Shown here one piece after another: positions 1 through 7,759 of a stretch of 39,539 nt of DNA. The DNA comes from Clostridiales bacterium (GTDB lineage: Bacteria; Bacillota; Clostridia; Saccharofermentanales; Saccharofermentanaceae): contig JAFWSW010000230.1 of NCBI GenBank assembly GCA_017519205.1, positions 1 to 39,539 on the forward strand. Direction: 5' to 3'. The notes beneath the pieces are model-generated. The model did not search any database. It saw nothing but the letters and a program-made list of their open reading frames with translations, and was not told where the DNA came from. Made by a program: the position numbers and the translations under genes. Position 1 is the stretch's first letter. Each line of letters opens with the position of its first letter.

Positions 1-1071
1 AAAGATAAAGAAGCGGATCAGAACGAAGAAATCGCTACTATCTTTAAAGGATATGAAAAGCAGGTAAAGAAACTCGCTGTGGACAAAATCAGCAAATATG
101 CCAGCACTTCCTCTATCGAATTTCTTGATTTTGATTCTGATGAAACAGAAATCCTCACTGCACTTCTCAAAAAATCAAAGCTTGCAGTAACAGAAACCAA
201 GGAGAACAAGAAAAAGACCAGCGTTACCGCAACTGTCGAAGTAACGTATGTTGATCTTGAATCTGTGCTCAGCAATTTCGATGGACAGGCAGACAAAGAC
301 AGTATTATAGAAGCCATCGGCGATGAAAAAACGAATAAAGAAACCGTTGATGTCGTTCTTAAGAAGGAAAAAGACACCTGGAAGATAACTGATGACACCG
401 AGATCTACGAGCTTCTTTTTAACGGCGCAGATGATCTGGATTATTATCTCAACCCGCTTGAACCGACTACGACAACTACAACTGAAGAACCGACAACCAC
501 TACAACGGAAGAGCCGACGACCACCACGACGGAAGAACCGACAACGACTACGACGGAGGAATCTTCTGAATCGTCCACTTCCGGATCGAAGCCGACCGGT
601 GAAACATTCGCAACACAGCCACGCCCTGCAGAAACCGAAGAACATCTTAAGTCACCTGCAGAAATCGACAAGCTTTTTAAGAGCCACGGATTTGATGTTG
701 AAACCGATATGGATGACGGCTATAAAATGACTTTCTATAGCTGCGATGCAGACGACATCTTCCTTTACGTGATCGAGTTCGATAATCAGAAGGCCGCCGA
801 CGAGCTGGCACAGGAGATGATCGACTCTTTCCTCTATGAAGGACTTGAGATGCAAAACGGTGAAATTTCTGACAAGTGGGAAGGAAACACGCACAACATC
901 TACTCCGTCCACCGCAAAGGTGACAATCACAACTACGACATCTACATCTATCAGAAAGGAACTATCTTAGCTATCGCCGGCATAGACGAATACCCGGATG
1001 CTGACGTTTGCGTAGATTACTACAAGTGGCTTGAAGAAATCGGTATCTGGACTTTCGGTATTGATTTCTGA
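1..1071 (+). CDS. Secreted or lipoprotein with Thr-rich linker, 5' truncated
   Basis: The reading frame is open from base 1, so the true start lies before the window; the GTG at 79 is internal and has no ribosome binding site. Three parts are visible. An N-terminal alpha/beta region of about 150 residues (1-460) has the look of NTF2/cystatin-like lipoprotein domains, ending in a segment rich in Lys, Asp and Thr. A linker (463-561) consists of repeated EEPTTTTT units. A C-terminal domain of about 160 residues is acidic and aromatic. Two folded domains joined by a Thr-rich linker suggests an exported protein, probably a lipoprotein whose signal peptide is outside the window. The C-terminal domain resembles the lipoprotein at 7151-7759 by eye (Tyr/Phe-rich strand, helix with Ala/Glu, then a YIYQKG-like strand). 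Function is unknown. A hairpin terminator follows 43 nt after the stop. Confidence 0.8.
   Translation, partial: KDKEADQNEEIATIFKGYEKQVKKLAVDKISKYASTSSIEFLDFDSDETEILTALLKKSKLAVTETKENKKKTSVTATVEVTYVDLESVLSNFDGQADKDSIIEAIGDEKTNKETVDVVLKKEKDTWKITDDTEIYELLFNGADDLDYYLNPLEPTTTTTTEEPTTTTTEEPTTTTTEEPTTTTTEESSESSTSGSKPTGETFATQPRPAETEEHLKSPAEIDKLFKSHGFDVETDMDDGYKMTFYSCDADDIFLYVIEFDNQKAADELAQEMIDSFLYEGLEMQNGEISDKWEGNTHNIYSVHRKGDNHNYDIYIYQKGTILAIAGIDEYPDADVCVDYYKWLEEIGIWTFGIDF
463..561 (+). repeat. In-frame tandem repeat encoding EEPTTTTT linker
   Basis: Four consecutive units of about 24 bp encode Pro-Thr(5-6)-Glu-Glu. Synonymous positions differ between units (ACA/ACC/ACT/ACG for Thr, GAA/GAG for Glu), so the protein repeat is better conserved than the DNA. 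This is a flexible, probably extracytoplasmic linker. The same motif occurs at 9440-9487. Confidence 0.85.
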
Positions 1072-1113
1072 TCCCAGTTAACAAATCCACAATTTATAAT
1101 GTGAACCGTATGT

Positions 1114-1172
1114 AAAAAGCTTTCAAGTGCCTCTCCTGCAATCAATGCAGGAAGAGCACGAGAAAGCTTTTT
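1114..1172. terminator. Bidirectional intrinsic terminator
   Basis: The outer arms AAAAAGCTTTC (1114-1124) and GAAAGCTTTTT (1162-1172) are perfectly complementary. They enclose an inner stem formed by a CCTGCA/TGCAGG core with partly paired flanks. The T-run on one strand and the A-run on the other let it serve both the gene ending at 1071 (+) and thrS ending at 1200 (-). Confidence 0.85.
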
Positions 1173-1199
1173 GTTTACGCCTGTTAACAACTGGAAAGC

Positions 1200-2978
1200 T
1201 TAATTCTTTACAGCTTTCTTTGTCTTGATTTCATCCAGGAGCTTATCGGAAATAGCATCGATGCTCATGGAACCCAGGTCACCCTCGAAACGGGAACGAA
1301 CAGATACGGTTCCTTCTTCCACTTCTTTGTCTCCAACAGTAAACATATAGATGACCTTGTTGATGTTTGCTTCTCTGATCTTCTTACCGAGCTTCTCTGA
1401 GCGGTCATCGACCTCAGCACGGATTCCCTTTGCACGAAGTGCATCACGGATCTCAAATGCACGGTCAAGATGTGCATCTGCTATCGGCAGGATACGAACC
1501 TGTTCCGGAGCCATCCAAAGAGGCAGACAGCCTGCATACTTCTCGATAAGATAAGCGAGAGTTCTTTCAAAACAGCCGAGGCTGGTTCTGTGAATGATGT
1601 ACGGCAGTTTCTTCTGTCCGTCTTTATCGATATATTCCATACCGAACTTCTCAGCAAGGAGCATATCGATCTGGATGGTAACCAGAGTATCTTCCTTGCC
1701 GAATACGTTCTTGTACTGGATATCGAGCTTCGGACCGTAGAATGCAGCCTCATCGATACCAATGGTGTAGTCCAGGCCGAGATCATCAAGGATCTTCTTC
1801 ATTGCAGCCTGAGCCTCTTCCCACTGCTCTGCAGTACCCTCATACTTATTCTTCGGGTTTGCCGGATCCCACTGGGAGAAACGGAAAGTACAGTCTTCCA
1901 GAAGTCCTACAGTGCCGAGGAAGTATTTTGCCAGTTCAAGGCAGTTGCTGAACTCCTGCTCCAGCTGATCCGGGCGGATAATGTAATGGCCCTCGGAAAT
2001 AGTGAACTGACGTACACGGATAAGTCCATGCATCTCACCACTATCCTCGTTACGGAACAGAGTTGAAGTCTCGGTCAGGCGCATCGGCAGATCACGGTAA
2101 CTTCTCTGACGGTTAAGGAATACCTGATACTGGAACGGGCAGGTCATCGGACGGAGTGCGAAGCATTCCTTGCTCTCATCATCCGCATCGCCCATGATGA
2201 ACATACCGTCACGGTAGTGCTCCCAGTGTCCGGAGATCTTATAGAGGTCACGCTTAGCAAAATACGGAGTCTTGGTCAGAAGACAACCATGCTCCTGCTC
2301 AACATCTTCAACCCAGCGCTGAAGAAGCTGAACAACACGTGCGCCCTTCGGCAGAAGGATCGGAAGGCCCTGTCCGATATAATCGACAGTTGTGAAGTAC
2401 TCGAGTTCACGGCCAAGTTTGTTATGGTCACGCTTAAGAGCCTCTTCTCTAGCTGCAACAAAGGCTTTCAACTGCTCTTTGTCCGGGAAAGAAGTACCAT
2501 AGATACGCTGAAGCATCTTATTCTTTTCGGATCCTCTCCAATATGCACCTGCGCAGGAAAGAAGCTTGAATGCCTTGATTTCTCCTGTGCTCTCCATATG
2601 CGGGCCGGCGCAAAGATCGGTAAACTCGCCCTGTTTGTAGAATGAAATGACCGCATCCTCAGGAAGATCATTGATCAGCTCTACCTTATACGGTTCACCG
2701 AGTTTTTCCATCAGTTCAAGAGCTTCTTTTCTAGGAAGTTCAAAGCGCTCGATCGGGAAATTCTCCTTCACGATCTTCTTCATCTCTTCTTCGATCTTTT
2801 TCAGATCTTCCGCTGAAAAAGCCTCATCACGGTCAAAGTCATAGTAGAAACCGTCATCGATCGCCGGACCGATGGCAAGTTTTGTTTCAGGCCACAGTCT
2901 CTTGATCGCCTGTGCCATGATGTGGGACGTGCTGTGTCGATACTTGTTTCTTTCTTCTTTGTTTTCAAAATCAACCAT
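1200..2978 (-). CDS. thrS: Threonyl-tRNA synthetase, TGS-less form
   Basis: Charges tRNA-Thr with threonine in the cytoplasm. The 592-residue protein opens almost directly with the editing domain (HSTSH at residues 15-19, then an IGPAIDDGFYYDF motif). The class II catalytic core follows, with the zinc-ligand region MTCPFQYQ, motif 2 FRNEDSGEMHG, and motif 3 HRTSLGCFERTLA, and then the anticodon-binding domain. The usual N-terminal TGS domain of about 60 residues is missing, as in some other clostridial ThrRS. The start at 2978 is chosen because AAGGAGG lies 8 nt upstream. The frame stays open to a more upstream ATG at 3056, but that would begin inside the T-box terminator hairpin. Expression is controlled by the T-box leader upstream. 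Confidence 0.97.
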   Translation of the reverse strand: MVDFENKEERNKYRHSTSHIMAQAIKRLWPETKLAIGPAIDDGFYYDFDRDEAFSAEDLKKIEEEMKKIVKENFPIERFELPRKEALELMEKLGEPYKVELINDLPEDAVISFYKQGEFTDLCAGPHMESTGEIKAFKLLSCAGAYWRGSEKNKMLQRIYGTSFPDKEQLKAFVAAREEALKRDHNKLGRELEYFTTVDYIGQGLPILLPKGARVVQLLQRWVEDVEQEHGCLLTKTPYFAKRDLYKISGHWEHYRDGMFIMGDADDESKECFALRPMTCPFQYQVFLNRQRSYRDLPMRLTETSTLFRNEDSGEMHGLIRVRQFTISEGHYIIRPDQLEQEFSNCLELAKYFLGTVGLLEDCTFRFSQWDPANPKNKYEGTAEQWEEAQAAMKKILDDLGLDYTIGIDEAAFYGPKLDIQYKNVFGKEDTLVTIQIDMLLAEKFGMEYIDKDGQKKLPYIIHRTSLGCFERTLAYLIEKYAGCLPLWMAPEQVRILPIADAHLDRAFEIRDALRAKGIRAEVDDRSEKLGKKIREANINKVIYMFTVGDKEVEEGTVSVRSRFEGDLGSMSIDAISDKLLDEIKTKKAVKN

Positions 2979-3023
2979 TTTGCATTCCTCCTTCATATGG
3001 TCTTTCGAGTTTTTGCGGGATAC

Positions 3024-3060
3024 AAAAAAGCCATGCCTCCCGCCATAGGGATGCATGACT
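3024..3060 (-). terminator. T-box attenuator hairpin
   Basis: On the minus strand AGTCATGC pairs with GCATGGCT. The stem is extended by ATCCC/GGGAG around a short loop and followed by six T. It would compete with the antiterminator formed by the T-box at 3062-3075. Confidence 0.9.
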
Positions 3061-3290
3061 GCACGGTTCCACCCTAATTGCCCGAATACTTATCCGGACC
3101 ACTCATTTCCCCTGGTAACGCTTGTAGGCAGCGGCTACTTCATACTCATCTCTTTTCAGAAGTGCGACTCCGAGGTGGTATCTCCCGATTCTCCTGTAAA
3201 AGAACTTCCAGCCGACGGTTCTTTCTCTCTGGCAGGCATCAAGTCGGAAAACATATCCTCTTCAACGTCTTGATTGGTTTACAGTTTATT
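3024..3290 (-). promoter_or_regulatory. T-box leader of thrS
   Basis: Read on the minus strand, the leader holds the canonical T-box sequence AGGGTGGAACCGTG (3062-3075), whose TGGA bulge pairs with the NCCA end of uncharged tRNA. Upstream is a Stem I distal part: an AGAGAG bulge, then AAAGAAC/GTTCTTT arms closing a loop that contains GGCTGGAA. An ACC triplet followed by A (in ATACCACC) lies at the expected side of the specifier loop and would read threonine, though the exact specifier is inferred. A terminator hairpin follows the T-box. Uncharged tRNA-Thr should favour the antiterminator and allow thrS transcription. Confidence 0.93.
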
Positions 3291-3326
3291 CCAACCGAAC
3301 ATGAAATGCAAGCAAATTTTACTGAG

Positions 3327-3332
3327 AGTATA
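3327..3332 (-). promoter_or_regulatory. Candidate -10 box of the thrS leader
   Basis: TATACT on the minus strand lies about 40 nt before Stem I of the T-box. No good -35 hexamer is visible at 17 nt. It sits only 14 nt past the stop codon of the upstream same-strand gene, with no terminator between them. Confidence 0.45.
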
Positions 3333-3345
3333 ACAGCTCGCCGAT

Positions 3346-4146
3346 TTATCTCATTTTTAATTTTTCTTCCAGATGATAAGCAATGAGTCGGATCTGACCG
3401 ATCTCTGCATCTGCAGGCTCCTGTCCGAGACCCTGGATAAAGATATAGTATTTCTCTCCATAAAGTAGCTCAAGGTAGCAAAATCCATACTGTGGCTGGT
3501 CTTTATCCAGATAACCTTCATATACCAGTAAATTATCAGACATTTCAAATGCACGCGAATTTAACGGAGCACTAGAGACTATCAACTGATCGACCAGTTC
3601 ATCAAAAGACTTTCCCTGATTCTCTTCCACGGTAATGATCATCTTCATGGTATCGTTGTAAGCAAGAAATCCTTCCGCCGTCTGACCTTCCGAGATCATC
3701 AGACCGTTTTCGGTGCAGAATGATTTGATTTCTGCCGGCGTAAAAGCAATATCTTTATGTGGTCTCTTGTTTTTAGATGATCCGGCGATCTTTTCCGCTG
3801 TCTTTTTCAGATGGCTTGATCCGGATGAATCGTTCGTATCAATCGATTCCGTGTCATCTGAAGTCTTTTCAAACGATCCAGTCTTTCCGGCATAATAGCC
3901 GGCAACTGCTGCAACTCCGGCAATCACACCGACAATAACAACAGCGCCTAAGACCACTTTTACATTCTTCCAGAATTTGGGTTCTTTAAAGAACGGCACG
4001 TCCGCATCACGGTCCGGAAGTGCTTTTGAATCGGAATCAGCCGGCTGCGCCACAGAATCCGGCGTCAGTTTATCTGTATCTTCAGAAATAGACGTCTCCT
4101 GCTCTTCATTCTGATCTATAATCTTCTCAGACTCATCAGATGCCAT
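3346..4146 (-). CDS. Single-pass membrane protein with extracytoplasmic domain, unknown function
   Basis: A 266-residue protein not recognised as a named family. Residues 1-55 are acidic and low-complexity (many Asp, Glu, Ser), and residues 63-86 form one strong transmembrane helix rich in Val, Ala and Gly. A Ser/Asp/Lys spacer and a soluble C-terminal domain of about 140 residues follow. With an acidic N-terminus, no signal peptide and Lys/Arg outside the helix on both sides, topology cannot be fixed, but an outside C-terminus is the likelier reading. The C-terminal domain resembles those at 1-1071 and 7151-7759 in strand pattern. The start ATG has AGGAG 7 nt upstream, inside the last codons of the ADP-ribosylglycohydrolase gene, so the two are probably translationally coupled. 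Confidence 0.8.
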   Translation of the reverse strand: MASDESEKIIDQNEEQETSISEDTDKLTPDSVAQPADSDSKALPDRDADVPFFKEPKFWKNVKVVLGAVVIVGVIAGVAAVAGYYAGKTGSFEKTSDDTESIDTNDSSGSSHLKKTAEKIAGSSKNKRPHKDIAFTPAEIKSFCTENGLMISEGQTAEGFLAYNDTMKMIITVEENQGKSFDELVDQLIVSSAPLNSRAFEMSDNLLVYEGYLDKDQPQYGFCYLELLYGEKYYIFIQGLGQEPADAEIGQIRLIAYHLEEKLKMR

Positions 4147-4149
4147 AAC

Positions 4150-5298
4150 TTATCTCCTGATCGACCGGACATACTTATCCCGCCATACCTCGTCAATATA
4201 TTCTCCACGGCTATCCATCAGACATCCGTAGCAAAGATCATCCGCAACTTCAAGAATGATATCCTTTAACTCAAGATCATCCTTCCATTTCGAATCGATC
4301 GCGTCATATCCGCACAGCGCTCCTACGATATTTCCGGTAAGAGCACCGGTCGAGTCACTGTCACCGCTATGATTAACAGCAGCAATAATCGCTGCGGAAA
4401 AGTCATTCTGATACTTCAAAGCACAATAAACAGCGATAGCAAGCGCCTCGTCACCGCACCATCCGGATCCGATCGATGCGATATTTTCAATATCCGGCCG
4501 ATCATTGGAAGAAAGGCTTACCGCCTTATCAATAAGATCGATAAAGACACCGAGATGCTTTCGTGCAGGGAATAATGACCGGATCATATCCGATGCCTTC
4601 TGAATCAGCGGCAGCAGGTCCACACGATCTTTCTGAACAACTATATTTTTAATCACATAGGTTAGGAATGCCGCCGGCATGAATCCGAGAGAATGAGAGT
4701 GGGTAAGCGCCGCAATCTCAGCACCTTCCATCGCCGCTTCCTTATCGTCCAGATATCTCAATCCAATACCTACCGGAGCGACCCTCATTACTCCGCCGCA
4801 TCCTTTACTGTGGTTAATGCGGTGATCTGTTGACCCCTGTTCTCCGCTGGAAAGCGCATCGAGACAGGTGGCACCGGGTGCGCGACAGCTCCATAGTTCT
4901 TTTACATCGGAAAGCCAGCAGATACGTTCTTCATGATCAACACCGCGCTGTGTTTCCAGCCAGTCGAGATAGGCCAGATATACATAGTATCTCGGTTGAG
5001 AGATCACGTCAGAGAGAGCAGCGCAAGTCTGTCCGCACAGAAGTCCGTTCGCCGTAAAAAGGCTCATCTGTGTATCATCTGAAAAAAGAGCAAGGCCGGA
5101 AGCCGGATCCTTCGCATAAGACGTGATCCCGAGCGAGCCATACTGCTCAAGAATAGCTTCATACTGTTTAAACTCAACAGGATATCCCAGTGCATCGCCA
5201 CAAGCTCCGCCAAAGAGGCAGCCGCGGATCCGATCCAAAGACTGTTCCCGTTCTGAAACGATCGCCTGAATATCTTCCGGTAGTTTCGTCTTGTCCAT
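4150..5298 (-). CDS. ADP-ribosylglycohydrolase family protein
   Basis: Member of the ADP-ribosylglycohydrolase family (DraG/ARH/crystallin J1 type), which removes ADP-ribose from proteins or small molecules using two Mg ions. Visible motifs are GDALGYPVEF near residue 36, the metal-binding SDDTQMS near residue 74, GCGGVMRVAP in the middle, THSHSLG, and the second metal site HSGDSDSTGA near residue 310. At 382 residues it is slightly longer than the usual 300-350 and has an N-terminal helix before the core. All metal ligands appear present, so it should be active. The substrate is unknown and no ADP-ribosyltransferase gene lies in the window. The start has GGGAGGG 6 nt upstream and its own candidate promoter. 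It is 3 nt from the next gene. Confidence 0.93.
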   Translation of the reverse strand: MDKTKLPEDIQAIVSEREQSLDRIRGCLFGGACGDALGYPVEFKQYEAILEQYGSLGITSYAKDPASGLALFSDDTQMSLFTANGLLCGQTCAALSDVISQPRYYVYLAYLDWLETQRGVDHEERICWLSDVKELWSCRAPGATCLDALSSGEQGSTDHRINHSKGCGGVMRVAPVGIGLRYLDDKEAAMEGAEIAALTHSHSLGFMPAAFLTYVIKNIVVQKDRVDLLPLIQKASDMIRSLFPARKHLGVFIDLIDKAVSLSSNDRPDIENIASIGSGWCGDEALAIAVYCALKYQNDFSAAIIAAVNHSGDSDSTGALTGNIVGALCGYDAIDSKWKDDLELKDIILEVADDLCYGCLMDSRGEYIDEVWRDKYVRSIRR

Positions 5299-5320
5299 AA
5301 TCCGCCCTCCCTATATTCAC

Positions 5321-5326
5321 ATTATA
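5321..5326 (-). promoter_or_regulatory. Candidate extended -10 promoter for the ADP-ribosylglycohydrolase gene
   Basis: TGCTATAAT on the minus strand is a perfect extended -10 box, 22 nt before the start codon in the 44-nt gap after the zinc-ribbon gene. The -35 region is poor. It may give the two downstream genes independent expression. Confidence 0.5.
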
Positions 5327-5342
5327 GCAGAAAGAGAGAGAA

Positions 5343-5975
5343 TTATGACTGCACTTCTTTTCTTATCATCTGCCGGAAGATGTCTTTCCAGGAATAACGG
5401 ACCTTTTCCACTCTCATCATCCAGGTAAGCTTGACGATATTAAAAAGCACGAAGCAGATCACCGAGTTGGAGAAAAAAGACGTTCCGATACTAAGTAGAG
5501 CACAGATAACACTCGCCAGAATGACTTTTCCATAGTACTCGTCCTTGGTAAAAAAGAATGTAACCACGGAGACCAGCCCCAGTTGAACGAATCCCGCTCC
5601 GAAACGAATCGACGAAGCAGAAATGGCATCTTTAATAATCACCGGAGATACCATAAAGAAAAGACAAATAATACTTTCCGCAATGCAGACCACATTCAAC
5701 TGTTTGCGGATGTGATCGATTTTCTGCTGCTGCTCTTTTTTCTTCTTTGCCTCTTCTTGAAGACGGATCTTCTCTTCCCGCTCCTTTTTCCACTCTTCTT
5801 CCATATCACGCTGAGCCTGGATACGCCCCATCTCGCGGTCGTAGCCCTCGCCAAACTCCCCGCTTCTGGAAATGAGCATCTGTTTTCCGCAGACCGTGCA
5901 GGTCGCGACCTTCACGGCTGAATCAACAGTTACATTCGCACCGCACCCGGTGCATGTCATATCCACCAGCTTCAT
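5343..5975 (-). CDS. Zinc-ribbon, coiled-coil, multi-pass membrane protein
   Basis: A 210-residue protein of unknown function. Two CxxC pairs (Cys 8/11 and 26/29) form a typical rubredoxin-like zinc ribbon. Residues 45-92 are highly charged (Glu, Lys, Arg, Gln heptads) and should form a coiled coil. From about residue 93 to 205 there are four hydrophobic segments, and the tail is basic. Zinc ribbon plus membrane anchor is common in small clostridial membrane proteins, but no specific activity can be assigned. The start at 5975 follows a weak AAAGGG site. The gene lies 18 nt after the upstream lipoprotein gene, suggesting cotranscription. Confidence 0.8.
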   Translation of the reverse strand: MKLVDMTCTGCGANVTVDSAVKVATCTVCGKQMLISRSGEFGEGYDREMGRIQAQRDMEEEWKKEREEKIRLQEEAKKKKEQQQKIDHIRKQLNVVCIAESIICLFFMVSPVIIKDAISASSIRFGAGFVQLGLVSVVTFFFTKDEYYGKVILASVICALLSIGTSFFSNSVICFVLFNIVKLTWMMRVEKVRYSWKDIFRQMIRKEVQS

Positions 5976-5993
5976 ATGTCATCTACCCTTTTA

Positions 5994-7043
5994 TCATTCA
6001 ACTGAAATCGTAAATGGCTCCGTCTTTATCTGTGTATTATAATCATGATCGAATTCGATACTCAGGATCATGCCGATAGTCTTGATTTGAGTAATCTTCG
6101 CATCCGAAAGCTTGCTCGCCAGGATGCTCGTGTAAGTAATGGCCTTATCTCCCGGATCCATCATATCGAACATGGAAAGTTCAACCGGAACGCCATTGAT
6201 TAGCGACTCCTCTTCACGGACTACGATCTCTTTGTCAGAATTGTTCTCGATAATAAAACGAAGGTATGCGTCACCACGCTTGGTCAGCTCGTATTCAAGA
6301 ACTGATATCTTTACTCCGTCTGCGTCGTATATAACAAGTGCATATGGGAATTCATAGGTTTTAGTTTCATCATATGCGGAAGTATACACCGGAAGCAGCG
6401 CGGTTTTATATGTGGATTCCGTGTCAGTGTATTTCACCTCGAATAAAAGCTCGATCTTTCCCGGATTCCAAAGTCCGATATAATCGCCTACCGTAAGGAA
6501 AAACTCCAGTTCACACTCGGTCGTCGTTCCATTTTCGAATTCCATCATCCACATCGGGATCTCACAGAATCCGTCGACCTTCATTTTCTGAAGATCCAGT
6601 TTTACGGGATGGCCGGTCTGATTGTCGACCCGCATAAGCAGAGACCGGTTTGTACCTGTTCCCAGTTTGAAACCATAAACATGTACAGAAAGTCCCTCCT
6701 GATTAAGGATCTCCGTATCCTCGATAGTAATCTCCTGATATACATAATCCGGGACTTCATGCGGTGCAAGAGTCTCTACCTCACAGTCATAAGAGGATGT
6801 GATTTCCGATCCTTTCGACAGTGTCTCGTCTGTAGACTCACTCGTATCTGTAGGATCCGGACTCACCTGCGGTTCAGGAGTAGTGTCTGTCGGTTCCGAT
6901 TCCGTAACCGACTCTGTCTTGATTCTGGGTTTCTTCGCAGAAGCTTTACTCTTCTCATTACGAGAACACGAGCATAAAGCCAAAGACATCGAAGCGATGA
7001 TCGCTGTTGTTAAAAACACTGAAAAGAATCTTTTCATCTTCAT
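5994..7043 (-). CDS. Putative lipoprotein with Ser/Thr/Pro-rich spacer
   Basis: A basic N-terminus and hydrophobic core lead to a lipobox ending in Cys (LALCSCS, around residues 22-27), so the product should be lipid-anchored outside the membrane. About 60 residues of Thr/Glu/Ser/Pro spacer follow. The mature part appears to be two similar beta-rich halves (roughly residues 95-215 and 220-345), each with an LxVxxxNxT or IxxNNSDK strand pattern like immunoglobulin-type DUF4352 domains. This domain reading is inferred. Two starts are possible: ATG at 7043 with AAGGAAG 5 nt before it, or ATG at 7037 with GAGGG about 7 nt before it. First gene of the operon reading toward 3346. Confidence 0.8.
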   Translation of the reverse strand: MKMKRFFSVFLTTAIIASMSLALCSCSRNEKSKASAKKPRIKTESVTESEPTDTTPEPQVSPDPTDTSESTDETLSKGSEITSSYDCEVETLAPHEVPDYVYQEITIEDTEILNQEGLSVHVYGFKLGTGTNRSLLMRVDNQTGHPVKLDLQKMKVDGFCEIPMWMMEFENGTTTECELEFFLTVGDYIGLWNPGKIELLFEVKYTDTESTYKTALLPVYTSAYDETKTYEFPYALVIYDADGVKISVLEYELTKRGDAYLRFIIENNSDKEIVVREEESLINGVPVELSMFDMMDPGDKAITYTSILASKLSDAKITQIKTIGMILSIEFDHDYNTQIKTEPFTISVE

Positions 7044-7077
7044 TCCCTCTTCCTTTTCTACTTCCCTTTCCGAGAAA

Positions 7078-7107
7078 ATTATAACACATACGCAGTATGG
7101 TTGTGAT
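7078..7107 (-). promoter_or_regulatory. Promoter of the 7043-3346 operon
   Basis: A perfect TATAAT (7078-7083, minus strand) lies 34 nt before the lipoprotein start. It is preceded by TG at the extended position and, 18 nt upstream, by ATCACA, which matches 4 of 6 consensus -35 bases. Confidence 0.6.
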
Positions 7108-7150
7108 ATGATGGAACGCGTAGATAAATCAAGCTATTTTGGAGGATACT

Positions 7151-7759
7151 ATGAAAAAAGCGCTGTCGCTTGTCATTTCAATCATTATTGCAATTCAGGC
7201 AGTCGGATGCTCCCGAGCTCCCCGTCTGGATCTCAGCACGTTTGAGAAGTATGTCATTTCCGATCTCGAGCTTGAGAAAAAAGAGGCACTTGAAGAATCA
7301 CCGCTCGGTTACTATCTTCTCGACAGTGCGATCGACAACACACGTGATCCTTCCACTAAAACGGATCATTATGCCCAGGTATACTCCAAAGCCACCAACG
7401 GTACGATCGGCGAGCTGTACATGATCTATTCGGATTATCAGGACGAAACCGTAGCCAGGAACTTCTATAATGAAGTTTCCGCATCTGAAAAGCAGTTGGT
7501 CGACGAATCACCGGACACGCACAAGTCTTCCTCGGGGAACGATTATCTCCTGGTCATGACGACCAAGGACTATATGACATATTCCTTTGAATGCCTGTAC
7601 ATCCAAAAGGATATCATTTTATTCGTCTCGATCATTCTTTCCGCTTCGGAAGTGGAAAGAATGGATGCCGATTGGCTCAAAAAGATCGATAAGACCTTCA
7701 AGCACCTTCGTCTCCATTCTCCTTTCGGCCTTGCACCGGAGATCGAAGATCTCCTTTAA
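7151..7759 (+). CDS. Small putative lipoprotein
   Basis: A 202-residue product with a classic signal peptide: a Lys-rich start, a hydrophobic stretch, and lipobox AVGC with Cys at residue 20. The start ATG at 7151 follows GGAGG by 5 nt, so the in-frame TTG at 7139 is rejected. The mature domain has an ELYMIYSDYQDE strand-helix, then CLYIQKDIILFVS and DADWLKKI near the end. The order and spacing resemble the C-terminal domain at 1-1071. Function is unknown. Its stop codon overlaps that of the convergent acyltransferase gene by 3 nt, and no terminator is visible for either. A possible -10 TATGAT lies at 7107-7112, without a good -35. Confidence 0.85.
   Translation: MKKALSLVISIIIAIQAVGCSRAPRLDLSTFEKYVISDLELEKKEALEESPLGYYLLDSAIDNTRDPSTKTDHYAQVYSKATNGTIGELYMIYSDYQDETVARNFYNEVSASEKQLVDESPDTHKSSSGNDYLLVMTTKDYMTYSFECLYIQKDIILFVSIILSASEVERMDADWLKKIDKTFKHLRLHSPFGLAPEIEDLL

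Noticed and set aside
463-561. Possible CRISPR or microsatellite
   Set aside because: The units are contiguous 24-bp coding repeats without spacers, in frame with a real gene.
175-671. Arg-rich and Val/Ser-rich frames on the minus strand
   Set aside because: They mirror the Thr-linker repeat at 463-561. The same artefact occurs at 9211-9603.
2979-3056. N-terminal extension of thrS to 3056
   Set aside because: It would start inside the T-box terminator hairpin and pass through the AAGGAGG site. The sequence is not TGS-like.
3055-3386. Plus-strand frames of 72 and 102 codons
   Set aside because: They run antisense across the structured T-box leader and have no ribosome binding site.
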